A stretch of DNA of 35,468 nucleotides. Origin: Mesorhizobium sp. M7A.F.Ca.US.006.01.1.1. GTDB taxonomy: Bacteria; Pseudomonadota; Alphaproteobacteria; Rhizobiales; Rhizobiaceae. The stretch lies in NCBI RefSeq assembly GCF_003997935.1, contig NZ_RZQL01000038.1, positions 1-35,468 on the forward strand, in the 5' to 3' direction. Below the pieces are notes generated by a model. It was not told the DNA's origin, made no database searches, and saw only the letters and a program-made list of their open reading frames with translations. Every line of letters starts with the position of its first letter. Positions within the stretch are counted from its first letter, which is position 1. Made by a program: the position numbers and the translations under genes. Shown one piece after another: positions 24,804-33,006 of the stretch.

Positions 24804-26182
24804 GGCCTTGCCCGAAACAGCTCTTGCGTGACTGGTGCAAGTGCCTGCTCTTCCGGCAAGGGAACATGGCGTCCGGAGGCGAGATATGTTCCGCTCACCA
24901 GGAAGACCATCAGCACCGAGTCCAGAATGTCATGGCCGACCAGGATGCCTGTCATTCCGGCCGTCAGATAGGTGATCACCACGACGACAATCATGGTGGC
25001 GCCGAACCGCTCGTTCGGATCGCTGCTGTTTCGCAAGACCCGGGCGGCATTTCCAGCGGCAACGATAAAGATCGCTGCCAGCGTCACAGCGCCCAGAATT
25101 CCTGCTTGCACCAAGGCGGTCAGGAAGCCGTTGTGGAAATGGTTGAAGCCTGTGTCCATCGCGAACTGCTCATGAAAGCCCTGCTTGATCAGAAGTTGGG
25201 TTGCACCCACACCGTGCCCGAACAGTGGCATGTCATGGAATGCTTTGAGGCCGATCTCCCAAAGCGCAACACGTATTCCCAACGAGGTGTCGTAATTGCC
25301 GCTGGCTCCAAGCGCACCCCAATCGGAGCGCAAAAAGTCGACCCGCCCGGATATCGCCTGGAAGCTGGAAGCGGCGATCACGACGCCGACCGCTGCCAGC
25401 AGCAGCAGCAGGCGAACGGCATTCCTGCCTCTGAGCCTGTGCCGGTTGATCAGCATGACGGCGATGCCGGCGATCAGCAGTGCCAGCCAGACGATACGCG
25501 AGCCGGAATAAATGACGGCGATCGTCCCGGCCAGTGTCGCGTAGAAGAGGGGTGTCCGGGCTTGCTCAATACTGGACAAGGCGCCAGCCACACACATCAC
25601 CACGGCAAGGCAGACGACGGTCGCGAAGACGATCGGATTTCCGGCTCCCCCCTCGGCCCTGACGCCAATCCAATATTGCTGGATGACGGCCATGAGCAGC
25701 GCGACAAAGCAGGCGGCCATGCTGGAAAGCACGACGATGCGGGCAAGCGTGGTTTTCTGCGTGATGCTCCAGGTCGAATAGGACACGGGAAAAAACAGGA
25801 AGGTGACGAGCGGGATAAGATGTGGCGCATCCCGGACGAACGAGTTGTTGACGATGGACGCCAGGAGATTGGCGGCGCAGTAGGCATAGATCGCGACCGT
25901 CATCCAGATCATGGGCCGGTCGGCGTTGAAGCGCCTTTTCCCTAAAGCAATCAGCAGGGCGGACGAAAGGCCTCCGCCATTGAACACAAAGCTGACCACC
26001 GACCCCAGGACCGGCGGAAAAAAGAAGCAAAGGATGGAGAAGTAGTTGTTGATCCGCGAAGGCGAGAATTGCTGTCTGAGGGATGAAAGCCGGCTCAATT
26101 TTCGGGCTCGCTGTTTTCGGCAAGTTTCATGCGGCGGATCTTGTTTAGCGAAGTTGAATGCGCTCGCCTCGAAATTGCCCAT
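24800..26182 (-). CDS. O-antigen ligase/polymerase-like membrane protein (WaaL/Wzy_C family)
   Basis: The 460-residue protein has about eleven hydrophobic segments. A periplasmic loop (about 290-350) starts after SGSRIVWLAL, contains SLGIRVALWEIGLKAF and FGHGVGA, and ends FNHFHNGFLTALVQAG. This Arg and H-N-x-F-L layout is the Wzy_C/WaaL signature. WaaL transfers polymer from undecaprenyl diphosphate to lipid A-core in the periplasm. Because export here is by an ABC system, which needs no Wzy polymerase, ligase is the better guess. The first 45 residues are hydrophilic and basic, so the start at 26182 is uncertain. The stop overlaps the SDR start. Confidence 0.87.
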   Translation of the reverse strand: MGNFEASAFNFAKQDPPHETCRKQRARKLSRLSSLRQQFSPSRINNYFSILCFFFPPVLGSVVSFVFNGGGLSSALLIALGKRRFNADRPMIWMTVAIYAYCAANLLASIVNNSFVRDAPHLIPLVTFLFFPVSYSTWSITQKTTLARIVVLSSMAACFVALLMAVIQQYWIGVRAEGGAGNPIVFATVVCLAVVMCVAGALSSIEQARTPLFYATLAGTIAVIYSGSRIVWLALLIAGIAVMLINRHRLRGRNAVRLLLLLAAVGVVIAASSFQAISGRVDFLRSDWGALGASGNYDTSLGIRVALWEIGLKAFHDMPLFGHGVGATQLLIKQGFHEQFAMDTGFNHFHNGFLTALVQAGILGAVTLAAIFIVAAGNAARVLRNSSDPNERFGATMIVVVVITYLTAGMTGILVGHDILDSVLMVFLVSGTYLASGRHVPLPEEQALAPVTQELFRARP

Positions 26183-26585
26183 GCCTCATGATGCACTTGC
26201 CCGCTGCCGAGGCTGGTATAGCGGCTGCCCCCCATTTTCGATAGTGGATCGGGTGGATTGCCACCGAAAATCGGCGGTAGGCGACGGCCGACCAGGGGAA
26301 GTGCCTTGAAAGCCGTAGTCGGTCCATTCAAGCAATATTTTCCCCGCGTTTTCTCGGCTGTTGAGCTTGCGGGCAGGAATTTCCGGGTTTGGCGGCATCT
26401 GTGGAAAATTCATTCTCCAACCATGTGCGGCCGGGTCAGTCCAGCATTGTTCTTGACAATGGCGATCTGCTAGAACGCCGGCACGAGAAAGATTGTCCAG
26501 AAGCAAGGCTCGAACCGGGCGCAAAAAGCTCGATGGTTTGAGGCAAGGTCTTCTGTTGGAAGATACGAAAGAACGCCCACGGTCC
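26183..26585. other. 403-nt divergent region upstream of cysD
   Basis: The gap separates the WaaL-like gene (minus) from cysD (plus). ATTTTCG (26234-26240) and CGAAAAT (26265-26271) form 7-bp arms with a 24-nt spacer. A tighter inverted repeat is listed at 26446-26462. An open frame extending cysD upstream to 26493 has no conserved residues. No riboswitch consensus was recognised. Confidence 0.4.
26446..26462. promoter_or_regulatory. Inverted repeat overlapping a TTGACA box, candidate cysD promoter/operator
   Basis: CATTGT (26446-26451) and ACAATG (26457-26462) are perfect 6-bp arms with spacer TCTTG. The spacer and right arm contain TTGACA (26454-26459), a -35-like box on the plus strand. 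It lies 123 nt before the cysD ATG. A regulator bound here could block or aid transcription of the sulfate-activation operon. No clear -10 was seen. Confidence 0.35.
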
Positions 26586-27491
26586 ATGACAACAGCGCTT
26601 ACGCATCTTCAGCGGCTTGAAGCCGAGTCCATCCATATATTCCGCGAGGTTGCGGCTGCCTTTGCCAAGCCGGTCATGCTCTATTCGGTCGGCAAGGATT
26701 CATCCGTGTTGATGCATCTGGCGATGAAGGCGTTTTATCCCGCCAAGCCGCCGTTCCCCTTTCTTCACGTCGACACGACGTGGAAGTTCCGCGAGATGAT
26801 CGCCTTTCGCGATCAGATGGCGCAGAAACTTGGCTTCGATCTCCTGGTTCATGTCAACGAAGACGGCGTGCGCGACAACATCAATCCGTTCGACCATGGT
26901 TCGAACACCCACACCCATGTCATGAAGACCGTGGCGCTGCGCCAGGCGCTCGACAAATACGGTTTCGATGCAGCCTTTGGCGGCGCTCGTCGCGACGAGG
27001 AGAAATCGCGCGCCAAGGAGCGCATCTTTTCCTTCCGCAACGCCCAGCATGTGTGGGATCCGAAGAACCAGCGCCCCGAAATGTGGAAGATATTCAACAC
27101 CCGCATCGCATCGGGTGAATCGATCCGCGTCTTTCCGCTGTCGAACTGGACCGAACTCGATATCTGGCAGTACATCCTGCAGGAAAATATCCCGATCGTG
27201 CCGCTCTATTTCGCCAAGGAACGGCCGGTGGTGGAACGCGACGGCATGCTGATCCTGCGGGACGACGAGCGCATGAAACTGCGCCCCGGCGAGACAGTGG
27301 AGAACCGGCTGGTGAGGTTCCGCACGCTTGGCTGCTATCCGCTGACCGGCGCCATCGAATCGGATGCCGACACGCTGGAAGCCATCGTCGGCGAAATGCT
27401 GACGGCACGGACGTCGGAACGGCAGGGTCGCCTGATCGACCGCGATGAAGCCGGCTCGATGGAAAAGAAGAAGCGCGAGGGGTACTTTTGA
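26586..27491 (+). CDS. cysD: Sulfate adenylyltransferase subunit 2 (ATP sulfurylase small subunit)
   Basis: CysD with the GTPase CysN makes adenosine 5'-phosphosulfate from ATP and sulfate. The 301-residue protein has [15 protein letters not shown] (7-21), the PP-loop [10 protein letters not shown] (33-42), [31 protein letters not shown] and [14 protein letters not shown]; length is typical. The ATG at 26586 begins the conserved helix; the open frame extends to 26493 but without family resemblance. cysNC follows with its start overlapping or just after the cysD stop, so the two are cotranscribed. Confidence 0.96.
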   Translation: MTTALTHLQRLEAESIHIFREVAAAFAKPVMLYSVGKDSSVLMHLAMKAFYPAKPPFPFLHVDTTWKFREMIAFRDQMAQKLGFDLLVHVNEDGVRDNINPFDHGSNTHTHVMKTVALRQALDKYGFDAAFGGARRDEEKSRAKERIFSFRNAQHVWDPKNQRPEMWKIFNTRIASGESIRVFPLSNWTELDIWQYILQENIPIVPLYFAKERPVVERDGMLILRDDERMKLRPGETVENRLVRFRTLGCYPLTGAIESDADTLEAIVGEMLTARTSERQGRLIDRDEAGSMEKKKREGYF

Positions 27492-27493
27492 CC

Positions 27494-29431
27494 ATGCGCC
27501 ACATCATGGCAAAGAGCCTCGCCCCCACCGACGGCGTTCGCGACTATCTGGCGGCGCAGGAGAAGAAGTCGCTGCTGCGCTTCCTGACCTGCGGCTCGGT
27601 CGATGACGGCAAGTCGACGCTGATCGGGCGCCTGCTGTCCGACACCAAGCAGATTTTCGAGGACCAGCTCGCCGCGCTCGAACGCGATTCGCGCAAGCAT
27701 GGCACGACGGGCGACGATATCGATTTCGCTCTGCTGGTCGATGGTCTGGAGGCTGAGCGCGAGCAAGGCATCACCATCGACGTCGCCTACCGTTTCTTTG
27801 CCACGCCGAAGCGCAAATTCATCGTCGCCGACACACCTGGCCACGAGCAATACACCCGCAACATGGCTACCGGCGCCTCGACCGCCGACCTGGCGATCGT
27901 GCTGATCGATGCCAGGCAGGGTGTGCTTCGCCAGACAAGGCGGCATTCGATCATCGCCTCGCTGCTCGGCATCCGTCACGTCGTGCTGGCCGTCAACAAG
28001 ATCGATCTTGTCGATTTCGATCGGGCGGTTTTCGACCGGATCGTCGAAGACTACGGGCAATTCTCGCGCGATCTCGGATTCCAGACCATTGTGCCGATCC
28101 CGATGTCGGCCCGTTATGGCGACAATGTCAGCCGTCGGTCGGAAAGCATGGAATGGTATTCCGGCCCGACGCTGATCGAGCATCTCGAAACCGTGTCCGT
28201 CGACGAAGCGATGATCGAACTGCCGTTCCGTTTCCCGATCCAGTATGTCAATCGTCCCAACCTCGACTTTCGCGGCTTTGCCGGCACGGTCGCCTCCGGC
28301 ACGGTTGCGCCCGGCGACGAGGTCGTTGTCGCCAAGTCCGGCAAATCCTCGCGCGTCAAGCGGATCGTCTCGTATGGCGGCGATCTCCCCCAGGCGGCCG
28401 CCGGCCAGGCCGTCACGCTCGTCCTCGACGACGAAGTCGAAATCTCGCGCGGCAACATGCTGGTTTCGCCTGCAGCACGGCCGCAGGTCGCCGACCAGTT
28501 CGCCGCCAACATCGTCTGGTTCGACGAGCATGCGTTGCTGCCAGGCCGTTCTTACATCCTGCGCACCGAGACCGACCAGACCAGCGCCACCGTCACCGAC
28601 CTGAAATATCGGATCAATGTCAATGACTTTGCCCATGAAGCGGCCAAGTCGCTCGAAATGAACGAAGTCGGCATCTGCAACATCTCGACGCGGACGCCGA
28701 TCGCCTTCGATCCCTTCGCCGAAAACCGCACCACCGGCGCCTTCATCCTGATCGACCGCATCTCAAACGCTACGGTCGGCGCCGGCATGATCCTGCACTC
28801 GTTGCGCCGTGCCGAAAACATTCATTGGCAGTCGCTCGATGTCGGCAAGCGCGTGCGCGCCGACATGAAGAACCAGCGTCCCGCCGTGTTCTGGTTCACC
28901 GGGCTGTCGGGATCCGGCAAGTCGACCATCGCCAACCTGTTCGAAAAGAAGCTGTTCGCCACCGGCCGTCATACCTATATCCTGGACGGCGACAACGTCC
29001 GTCACGGTCTTAATCGCGATCTTGGCTTCACCGACGCCGATCGCGTTGAGAACATCCGCCGCGTTGCCGAAGTGGCGCGTTTGATGGCCGATGCCGGTCT
29101 GATCGTCATTGTTTCGTTCATTTCGCCGTTCAGCGCCGAGCGGCGCATGGCACGTGAATTGATGGCCGACGGCGAATTCGTCGAGGTGTATGTCGATACG
29201 CCTTTCGAGGAATGCGCCCGGCGTGATCCGAAGGGCCTCTATGCGCGCGCGCTGAACGGCGAGATCAAGAATTTCACCGGCGTCGATTCCCCTTATGAAG
29301 CGCCGGAAACCCCGGAGATCCATCTGCAGACACTCGGCAAATCGGCCGAAGAGATGGTCGACGCCCTGGAACACTGGCTGAACGAGCGCGACATTGCCGA
29401 AGACCAATACGATAGCGGCGGCGGCATCTGA
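27494..29431 (+). CDS. cysNC: Bifunctional sulfate adenylyltransferase subunit 1 / APS kinase (CysN-CysC fusion)
   Basis: The first 430 or so residues are the EF-Tu-like GTPase CysN: CGSVDDGKST (P-loop, about 33-42), DTPGHEQYTRNM, and NKIDLVD. About 180 C-terminal residues are APS kinase: FTGLSGSGKST (second P-loop, from about 472), DGDNVRHGLNRDLGF and FISPFSAERR. The fusion supplies both APS and PAPS, as in rhizobial NodQ/CysN-C. ATG 27494 is listed; a TTG at 27488 overlaps the cysD stop and has GAGGGG at a better distance (5 nt), so it may be used instead. The adjacent cysQ and absence of nod genes favour housekeeping sulfur assimilation over Nod-factor sulfation. Confidence 0.95.
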   Translation: MRHIMAKSLAPTDGVRDYLAAQEKKSLLRFLTCGSVDDGKSTLIGRLLSDTKQIFEDQLAALERDSRKHGTTGDDIDFALLVDGLEAEREQGITIDVAYRFFATPKRKFIVADTPGHEQYTRNMATGASTADLAIVLIDARQGVLRQTRRHSIIASLLGIRHVVLAVNKIDLVDFDRAVFDRIVEDYGQFSRDLGFQTIVPIPMSARYGDNVSRRSESMEWYSGPTLIEHLETVSVDEAMIELPFRFPIQYVNRPNLDFRGFAGTVASGTVAPGDEVVVAKSGKSSRVKRIVSYGGDLPQAAAGQAVTLVLDDEVEISRGNMLVSPAARPQVADQFAANIVWFDEHALLPGRSYILRTETDQTSATVTDLKYRINVNDFAHEAAKSLEMNEVGICNISTRTPIAFDPFAENRTTGAFILIDRISNATVGAGMILHSLRRAENIHWQSLDVGKRVRADMKNQRPAVFWFTGLSGSGKSTIANLFEKKLFATGRHTYILDGDNVRHGLNRDLGFTDADRVENIRRVAEVARLMADAGLIVIVSFISPFSAERRMARELMADGEFVEVYVDTPFEECARRDPKGLYARALNGEIKNFTGVDSPYEAPETPEIHLQTLGKSAEEMVDALEHWLNERDIAEDQYDSGGGI

Positions 29432-29441
29432 CGACAGGCTG

Positions 29442-30233
29442 ATGCTTGAAATCTTCGAGCGCCTGGCCCTGGCCGCTGGGCGTGAGGTGATGCGCGTGTT
29501 CCACGCCGGCTGTGCGGTTGACCGCAAGTCCGACGCCTCGCCGGTGACCGAGGCAGACCGCGAGAGCGAAAAGATCATTCTCGCCGGACTGCGTGCCGCA
29601 TTTCCCGATATCCCCTGCGTGGCCGAGGAAGAAGCTTCCGCCGGCATCGTGCCGCCCGCCCTGCACGGAGCTTTCTTCCTGATCGATCCGCTTGACGGCA
29701 CCAAGGAGTTCGTCAACCGCCGCACCGATTTCACCGTCAACATTGCGCTGGTTCGCAATGGCGTGCCGGAAGTCGGCGTCGTCTTTGCGCCCTGTACGGG
29801 GCGCTTCTTTTCCGGCCAGCCGGGCAGGGCGGAATCACTCGAAATCGATAGCGGCTACCAGATCGTCGGCCGCCGGCCGATCTCGGTGAGAACGGCCGCA
29901 ACGCCGCTGGCCGTCGTCGCCAGCCGTTCCCACAACACGCCGGAAACGGAGGCCTATATTCGCGACCTTGGTGCCGCCGAAATCGTCTCGGTCGGTTCGT
30001 CCTTGAAATTCTGCCTTCTCGCCAGTGCCGAGGCTGATGTCTATCCGCGCTTCGGCCGCACGATGGAATGGGACACGGCGGCCGGCGACGCAGTCCTGCG
30101 CGCCGCCGGCGGCATGACGCGCACGCTGGACGGCCAACCTCTGGTTTATGGCAAGCGCAGGCAAAGCGACGACGAGGACTTCGCCAATCCGCATTTCATT
30201 GCCAGCGGCAGGGCAGGGGTCAGCCCCGCCTGA
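29442..30233 (+). CDS. cysQ: 3'(2'),5'-bisphosphate nucleotidase (CysQ family)
   Basis: CysQ removes the 3'-phosphate from PAP/PAPS and prevents PAP build-up after sulfate transfer. The 263-residue Mg-dependent phosphatase has SPVTEADRESEKII, the metal-site PCVAEEE, IDPLDGTKEFVNRR and, near the C-terminus, EWDTAAGDAVLRAAGG; all core residues of the inositol-monophosphatase fold are present. ATG 29442 starts at the first conserved helix; a TTG at 29394, overlapping the cysNC end by 38 nt, would add 16 residues. It is the last gene of the cysD-cysNC-cysQ run. Confidence 0.93.
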   Translation: MLEIFERLALAAGREVMRVFHAGCAVDRKSDASPVTEADRESEKIILAGLRAAFPDIPCVAEEEASAGIVPPALHGAFFLIDPLDGTKEFVNRRTDFTVNIALVRNGVPEVGVVFAPCTGRFFSGQPGRAESLEIDSGYQIVGRRPISVRTAATPLAVVASRSHNTPETEAYIRDLGAAEIVSVGSSLKFCLLASAEADVYPRFGRTMEWDTAAGDAVLRAAGGMTRTLDGQPLVYGKRRQSDDEDFANPHFIASGRAGVSPA

Positions 30234-30240
30234 GAAGGCC

Positions 30241-30261
30241 CCGCAGCTTACTCTGCTGCGG
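30241..30261. terminator. Hairpin between convergent cysQ and aminotransferase genes
   Basis: CCGCAGC (30241-30247) and GCTGCGG (30255-30261) are perfect 7-bp GC-rich arms with a 7-nt loop. It begins 8 nt after the cysQ stop, and its loop contains the stop codon of the convergent gene. No long T-run follows on either strand, so efficiency is unknown. Confidence 0.5.
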
Positions 30262-31390
30262 CCTGCGCCGAATTCGAGCCTATATAGTTGCGGATCGTCT
30301 CGATGATGCGGTCCTGGTCAGCTTCGCTGAGATACGGGTGCATCGGCAGGCACAGAATCCGCTTCGGCAGGTCCTCCGACACGGCAAGGCCGGTCGGCGT
30401 GCGTGGGTAGTCGCGATAGGCGACTTGGGCATGCAGCGGCTTCACGTAGTAAATGACAGACGGAATGCCTTTCTCGCCGAGATGCGCCCTCAGCCCGTCG
30501 CGCTTGGGCGTCTCGATGGCGTATTGCGCCCAGGCCGAACGGCTGCCGTCCCGATTGCGGGCGGCGGTGACGATGTCGCCAAGCCCTTCGGCATAGCGAT
30601 TTGCCACCACCTGCCGGGCGACCATCTCGTCTTCCAGAATGGCCAGTTTCTCGATCAGGATCGCCGCCTGGATCGTGTCGAGCCGCGAATTGATGCCGAC
30701 GCGGACATTGTCGTATTGCGTTTCGCCCTTGCCGTGGAAGGCGAAGGACCGAAGCTGTTCGGCCAGCGCATCGTCATTTGTGAACATCGCGCCGCCGTCG
30801 CCGTAGCAGCCAAGCGGCTTGGCGGGATAGAAGCTGGTCGATCCGACATGGCCGAAAGCACCGCACATCTTGCCGTCGAGCGAACCGCCCATCGACTGGG
30901 CGGCATCCTCGATCACCATCAGCCCTTCGCGGTTGGCGATCGCCATGATCGCATCGTAGTCCGCGGCAAGGCCAAACAGATCGACGGGAATGATAGCCTT
31001 CGGCTTCAGCCTTCCTTCCTTTTTGATTAAGGCGATGGCCGCTTCGAGGCTGGCAATGTCGATGTTGTAGCTATGCGGGTCGACATCGACGAACACAGGC
31101 TCGGCCTTGGCCAGCGCCACCACTTCGGCGGTGGCGGCGAACGTGAAGCTCGGCACGAACACCGCGTCACCCGGGCCGACGCCGGCCGCAAACAGCGGCA
31201 ACAGCAGCGCGTCGGTGCCGTTGGCGCAGGCGACGACATGCTTGGTGCCGATATAGGCGGCAAGCTTATTCTCGAATTCGGTGACTTGCGGGCCAAGAAT
31301 ATAACGGCCTTCGTCGACGACACGGTCGATCGCGGCCTTCAGTCGGTCGCGGATTCGTTCGCGCTGCGCGCCAAGATCGATGAACTGCAT
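30248..31390 (-). CDS. DegT/DnrJ/EryC1/StrS-family sugar aminotransferase
   Basis: These PLP enzymes transfer an amino group to a keto sugar nucleotide. The 380-residue protein has the family start QFIDLGAQRERI, GPQVTEFE, CANGTDALLLPL, VPSFTFAATAEVV and EDAAQSMGG. The PLP-lysine motif is SFYPAKPLGCYGDGGA (Lys near 191). The G-C-Y-G-D-G-G variant is common in WbpE/WlbC-type aminotransferases acting on C3-keto UDP-uronic acids. GAGG lies 5 nt before the ATG. It stands alone, converging on cysQ; the matching dehydrogenase and acetyltransferase are not in the window, so its pathway is open. It could serve the nearby polysaccharide locus. Confidence 0.9.
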   Translation of the reverse strand: MQFIDLGAQRERIRDRLKAAIDRVVDEGRYILGPQVTEFENKLAAYIGTKHVVACANGTDALLLPLFAAGVGPGDAVFVPSFTFAATAEVVALAKAEPVFVDVDPHSYNIDIASLEAAIALIKKEGRLKPKAIIPVDLFGLAADYDAIMAIANREGLMVIEDAAQSMGGSLDGKMCGAFGHVGSTSFYPAKPLGCYGDGGAMFTNDDALAEQLRSFAFHGKGETQYDNVRVGINSRLDTIQAAILIEKLAILEDEMVARQVVANRYAEGLGDIVTAARNRDGSRSAWAQYAIETPKRDGLRAHLGEKGIPSVIYYVKPLHAQVAYRDYPRTPTGLAVSEDLPKRILCLPMHPYLSEADQDRIIETIRNYIGSNSAQAAAE

Positions 31391-31639
31391 GTCGGCCTCA
31401 AAACGGGTTAGCCAGATAATCGGCCGCTGGTACCAGAGTTGCGCTTGCCGAGAAAGCCGGGCAGGCGGAGCCCTAAATTGCCCATGTGTCGCAGTCCGTT
31501 ACCAGTATTTCCCGGCGAATGTCAGTCAGATGCCGGAAATCCGGGCTTCGTCGGGCACCATCCCGCCCTTATAGCCCTGTAAAGAGCCCCTGCGAAACAT
31601 AAAGTGATCGATTGGGCTCAACTTATTTTGAGCGTTTGC

Positions 31640-32563
31640 TCAGGCGATTTCATGTCGCCAGGGTGGATTGGCGCCGGCCCGCGACACGGTCACTGCCGCC
31701 GCCTTCGCGCCGAGCGCCAGCGCCTTGTGGATGGCGTCTTTCGACAAGCCGGAAATCGCCGCCTTGGTCAGCAGGCCCTGCTCATGCAAGGAGGCGAGGA
31801 TGCCGGCGTTGAAGGTGTCGCCGGCGCCGACCGTGTCGACCACCTCGACCTTTTCCGGCATGACGATGACGGCATGTTCCCTCGTATAGCCGACGGCGCC
31901 TTCGCTGCCATGGGTGACGACGATCAGCTTCGGGCCTCGATCCAGCCAGTTGCGGATGACATCCTCATGCGAGCCGGCTTCGCCGAACCAGTTCAAATCT
32001 TCGTCCGACAGCTTCACGATGTCGGCCATCGCCATCATGGCGCGAATGCGCTTGAGGTGCTTGGCCTTGTCCGGGATGAAGTTCGGCCGGATGTTGGGGT
32101 CGAGCATCATGACGCGGCTTTCATGCTCGCGCCGCATGAACTCTTCATAGGCACTGCCGGCGGGCTCGGAGATCAGGCTGATGGCGCCGAACAGCATGGC
32201 CTCGATCTCGTTGCCGAGCTGCGGCAAATCGTTGACGGTCAGCATGCGTCCGGCGGTGTTCTCGTCATAGAAAGTGTACGTCGCCTGGCCGTTGGTGAGC
32301 TTGACGAAGGCCAGCGTGGTAGGCCGTGGCGAGGTATGTGCATAGGTGGAGCTGACCTTGCTCGCCCCAAGCGCATCCCTGAACTGGCCGCCGAACAGAT
32401 CCGACGACAGGCCGGAAAAGAAGCCGGCCGGCGCGCCGAGCCGGCCAAGCGCGATCGCCGTGTTGAACACGGCGCCGCCGACATAAGGCGCGAAGGCCGG
32501 CTCACCCGCTGTGGTCGTGCGCGGCAGCATGTCGATCAGGGCTTCGCCGCAGCAGAGGATCAT
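31640..32563 (-). CDS. frcK: PfkB-family sugar kinase, probable fructokinase (FrcK-like)
   Basis: The 307-residue ribokinase-type enzyme starts ILCCGEALIDMLP, has VGGAVFNTAIALGRLGAP (substrate-site signature 1) and, near residue 250, DTVGAGDTFNAGI with the catalytic Asp and anion hole. LDPNIRPNFI and KLSDEDL are family blocks. With a fructose-binding protein gene divergent from this operon, phosphorylation of imported fructose is the best guess. In Sinorhizobium meliloti frcK ends the frcBCAK operon; here it is the third gene of the regulator operon. Its ATG overlaps the stop of the RbsD/FucU gene (ATGA). Confidence 0.88.
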   Translation of the reverse strand: MILCCGEALIDMLPRTTTAGEPAFAPYVGGAVFNTAIALGRLGAPAGFFSGLSSDLFGGQFRDALGASKVSSTYAHTSPRPTTLAFVKLTNGQATYTFYDENTAGRMLTVNDLPQLGNEIEAMLFGAISLISEPAGSAYEEFMRREHESRVMMLDPNIRPNFIPDKAKHLKRIRAMMAMADIVKLSDEDLNWFGEAGSHEDVIRNWLDRGPKLIVVTHGSEGAVGYTREHAVIVMPEKVEVVDTVGAGDTFNAGILASLHEQGLLTKAAISGLSKDAIHKALALGAKAAAVTVSRAGANPPWRHEIA

Positions 32564-33006
32564 GGCTTCCTGGTCTCCGGCGGATGGATCACGCCCTTGC
32601 GGATGATGATGTTGGCGTAGAGCCGCGGCTCGCTGGTCGCGACGATGGCATGCGCCGATTTGACCCGTGCATAGAAGTCGGCGCCAGCCAGCGCAACCAC
32701 CTTGCGGCCCGGCGCACGTTGGGCGCAGATCGCCTCGATCTCACGGTGGACGGGGTCGGCAAGCGAGGGGTCGCCCTTGACCGAGGCGCGAAACAGCGCC
32801 TCCGGCACGGCGTCGTCCACCGGCAGCACGCTCAAGATCGCGTCGAGCACCGGGATGAGGTGGTGACCGTCGGCTCGTACCAGCCGGGTTGCCTGCTGTT
32901 CCGCCGGATAGTTCCCGTCGACAAGCGCGATTTCGTCGCCATGGCCCATGCCGCGCAGTATCGCCAGAAGCTCCGGACCGAGCAGCGCCGGAATTCCGAT
33001 CAGCAT
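32560..33006 (-). CDS. RbsD/FucU-family sugar mutarotase
   Basis: RbsD/FucU proteins speed interconversion of sugar ring forms, preparing sugar for its kinase. From ATG 33006 the protein has 148 residues. It opens MLIGIPALLGPELLAILRGMGH split as MLIGIPALLG and LLAILRGMGHGDEI, with catalytic His22 and nearby Asp24. The C-terminal EPRLYANIIIRKGVI carries the conserved Tyr/Asn/Lys strand. The open frame extends upstream to 33339 but only as antisense-like Arg-rich sequence inside the ROK gene. The start overlaps the ROK stop by one base (TGATG), and the stop overlaps the kinase start. The partner sugar is probably that of the kinase. Confidence 0.88.
   Translation of the reverse strand: MLIGIPALLGPELLAILRGMGHGDEIALVDGNYPAEQQATRLVRADGHHLIPVLDAILSVLPVDDAVPEALFRASVKGDPSLADPVHREIEAICAQRAPGRKVVALAGADFYARVKSAHAIVATSEPRLYANIIIRKGVIHPPETRKP

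Noticed and set aside
24824..25945. Plus-strand open frame of 373 codons
   Set aside because: Antisense to the WaaL-like membrane protein and without hydrophobic segments or motifs.
27335..28636. Minus-strand open frame of 433 codons
   Set aside because: Antisense to cysD/cysNC, whose P-loop motifs on the plus strand are unmistakable.
27494..29431. NodQ, part of a nodulation-factor sulfation set
   Set aside because: The fusion is NodQ-like, but there is no nod box or nod gene, and cysQ follows directly; housekeeping cysNC is the simpler call.
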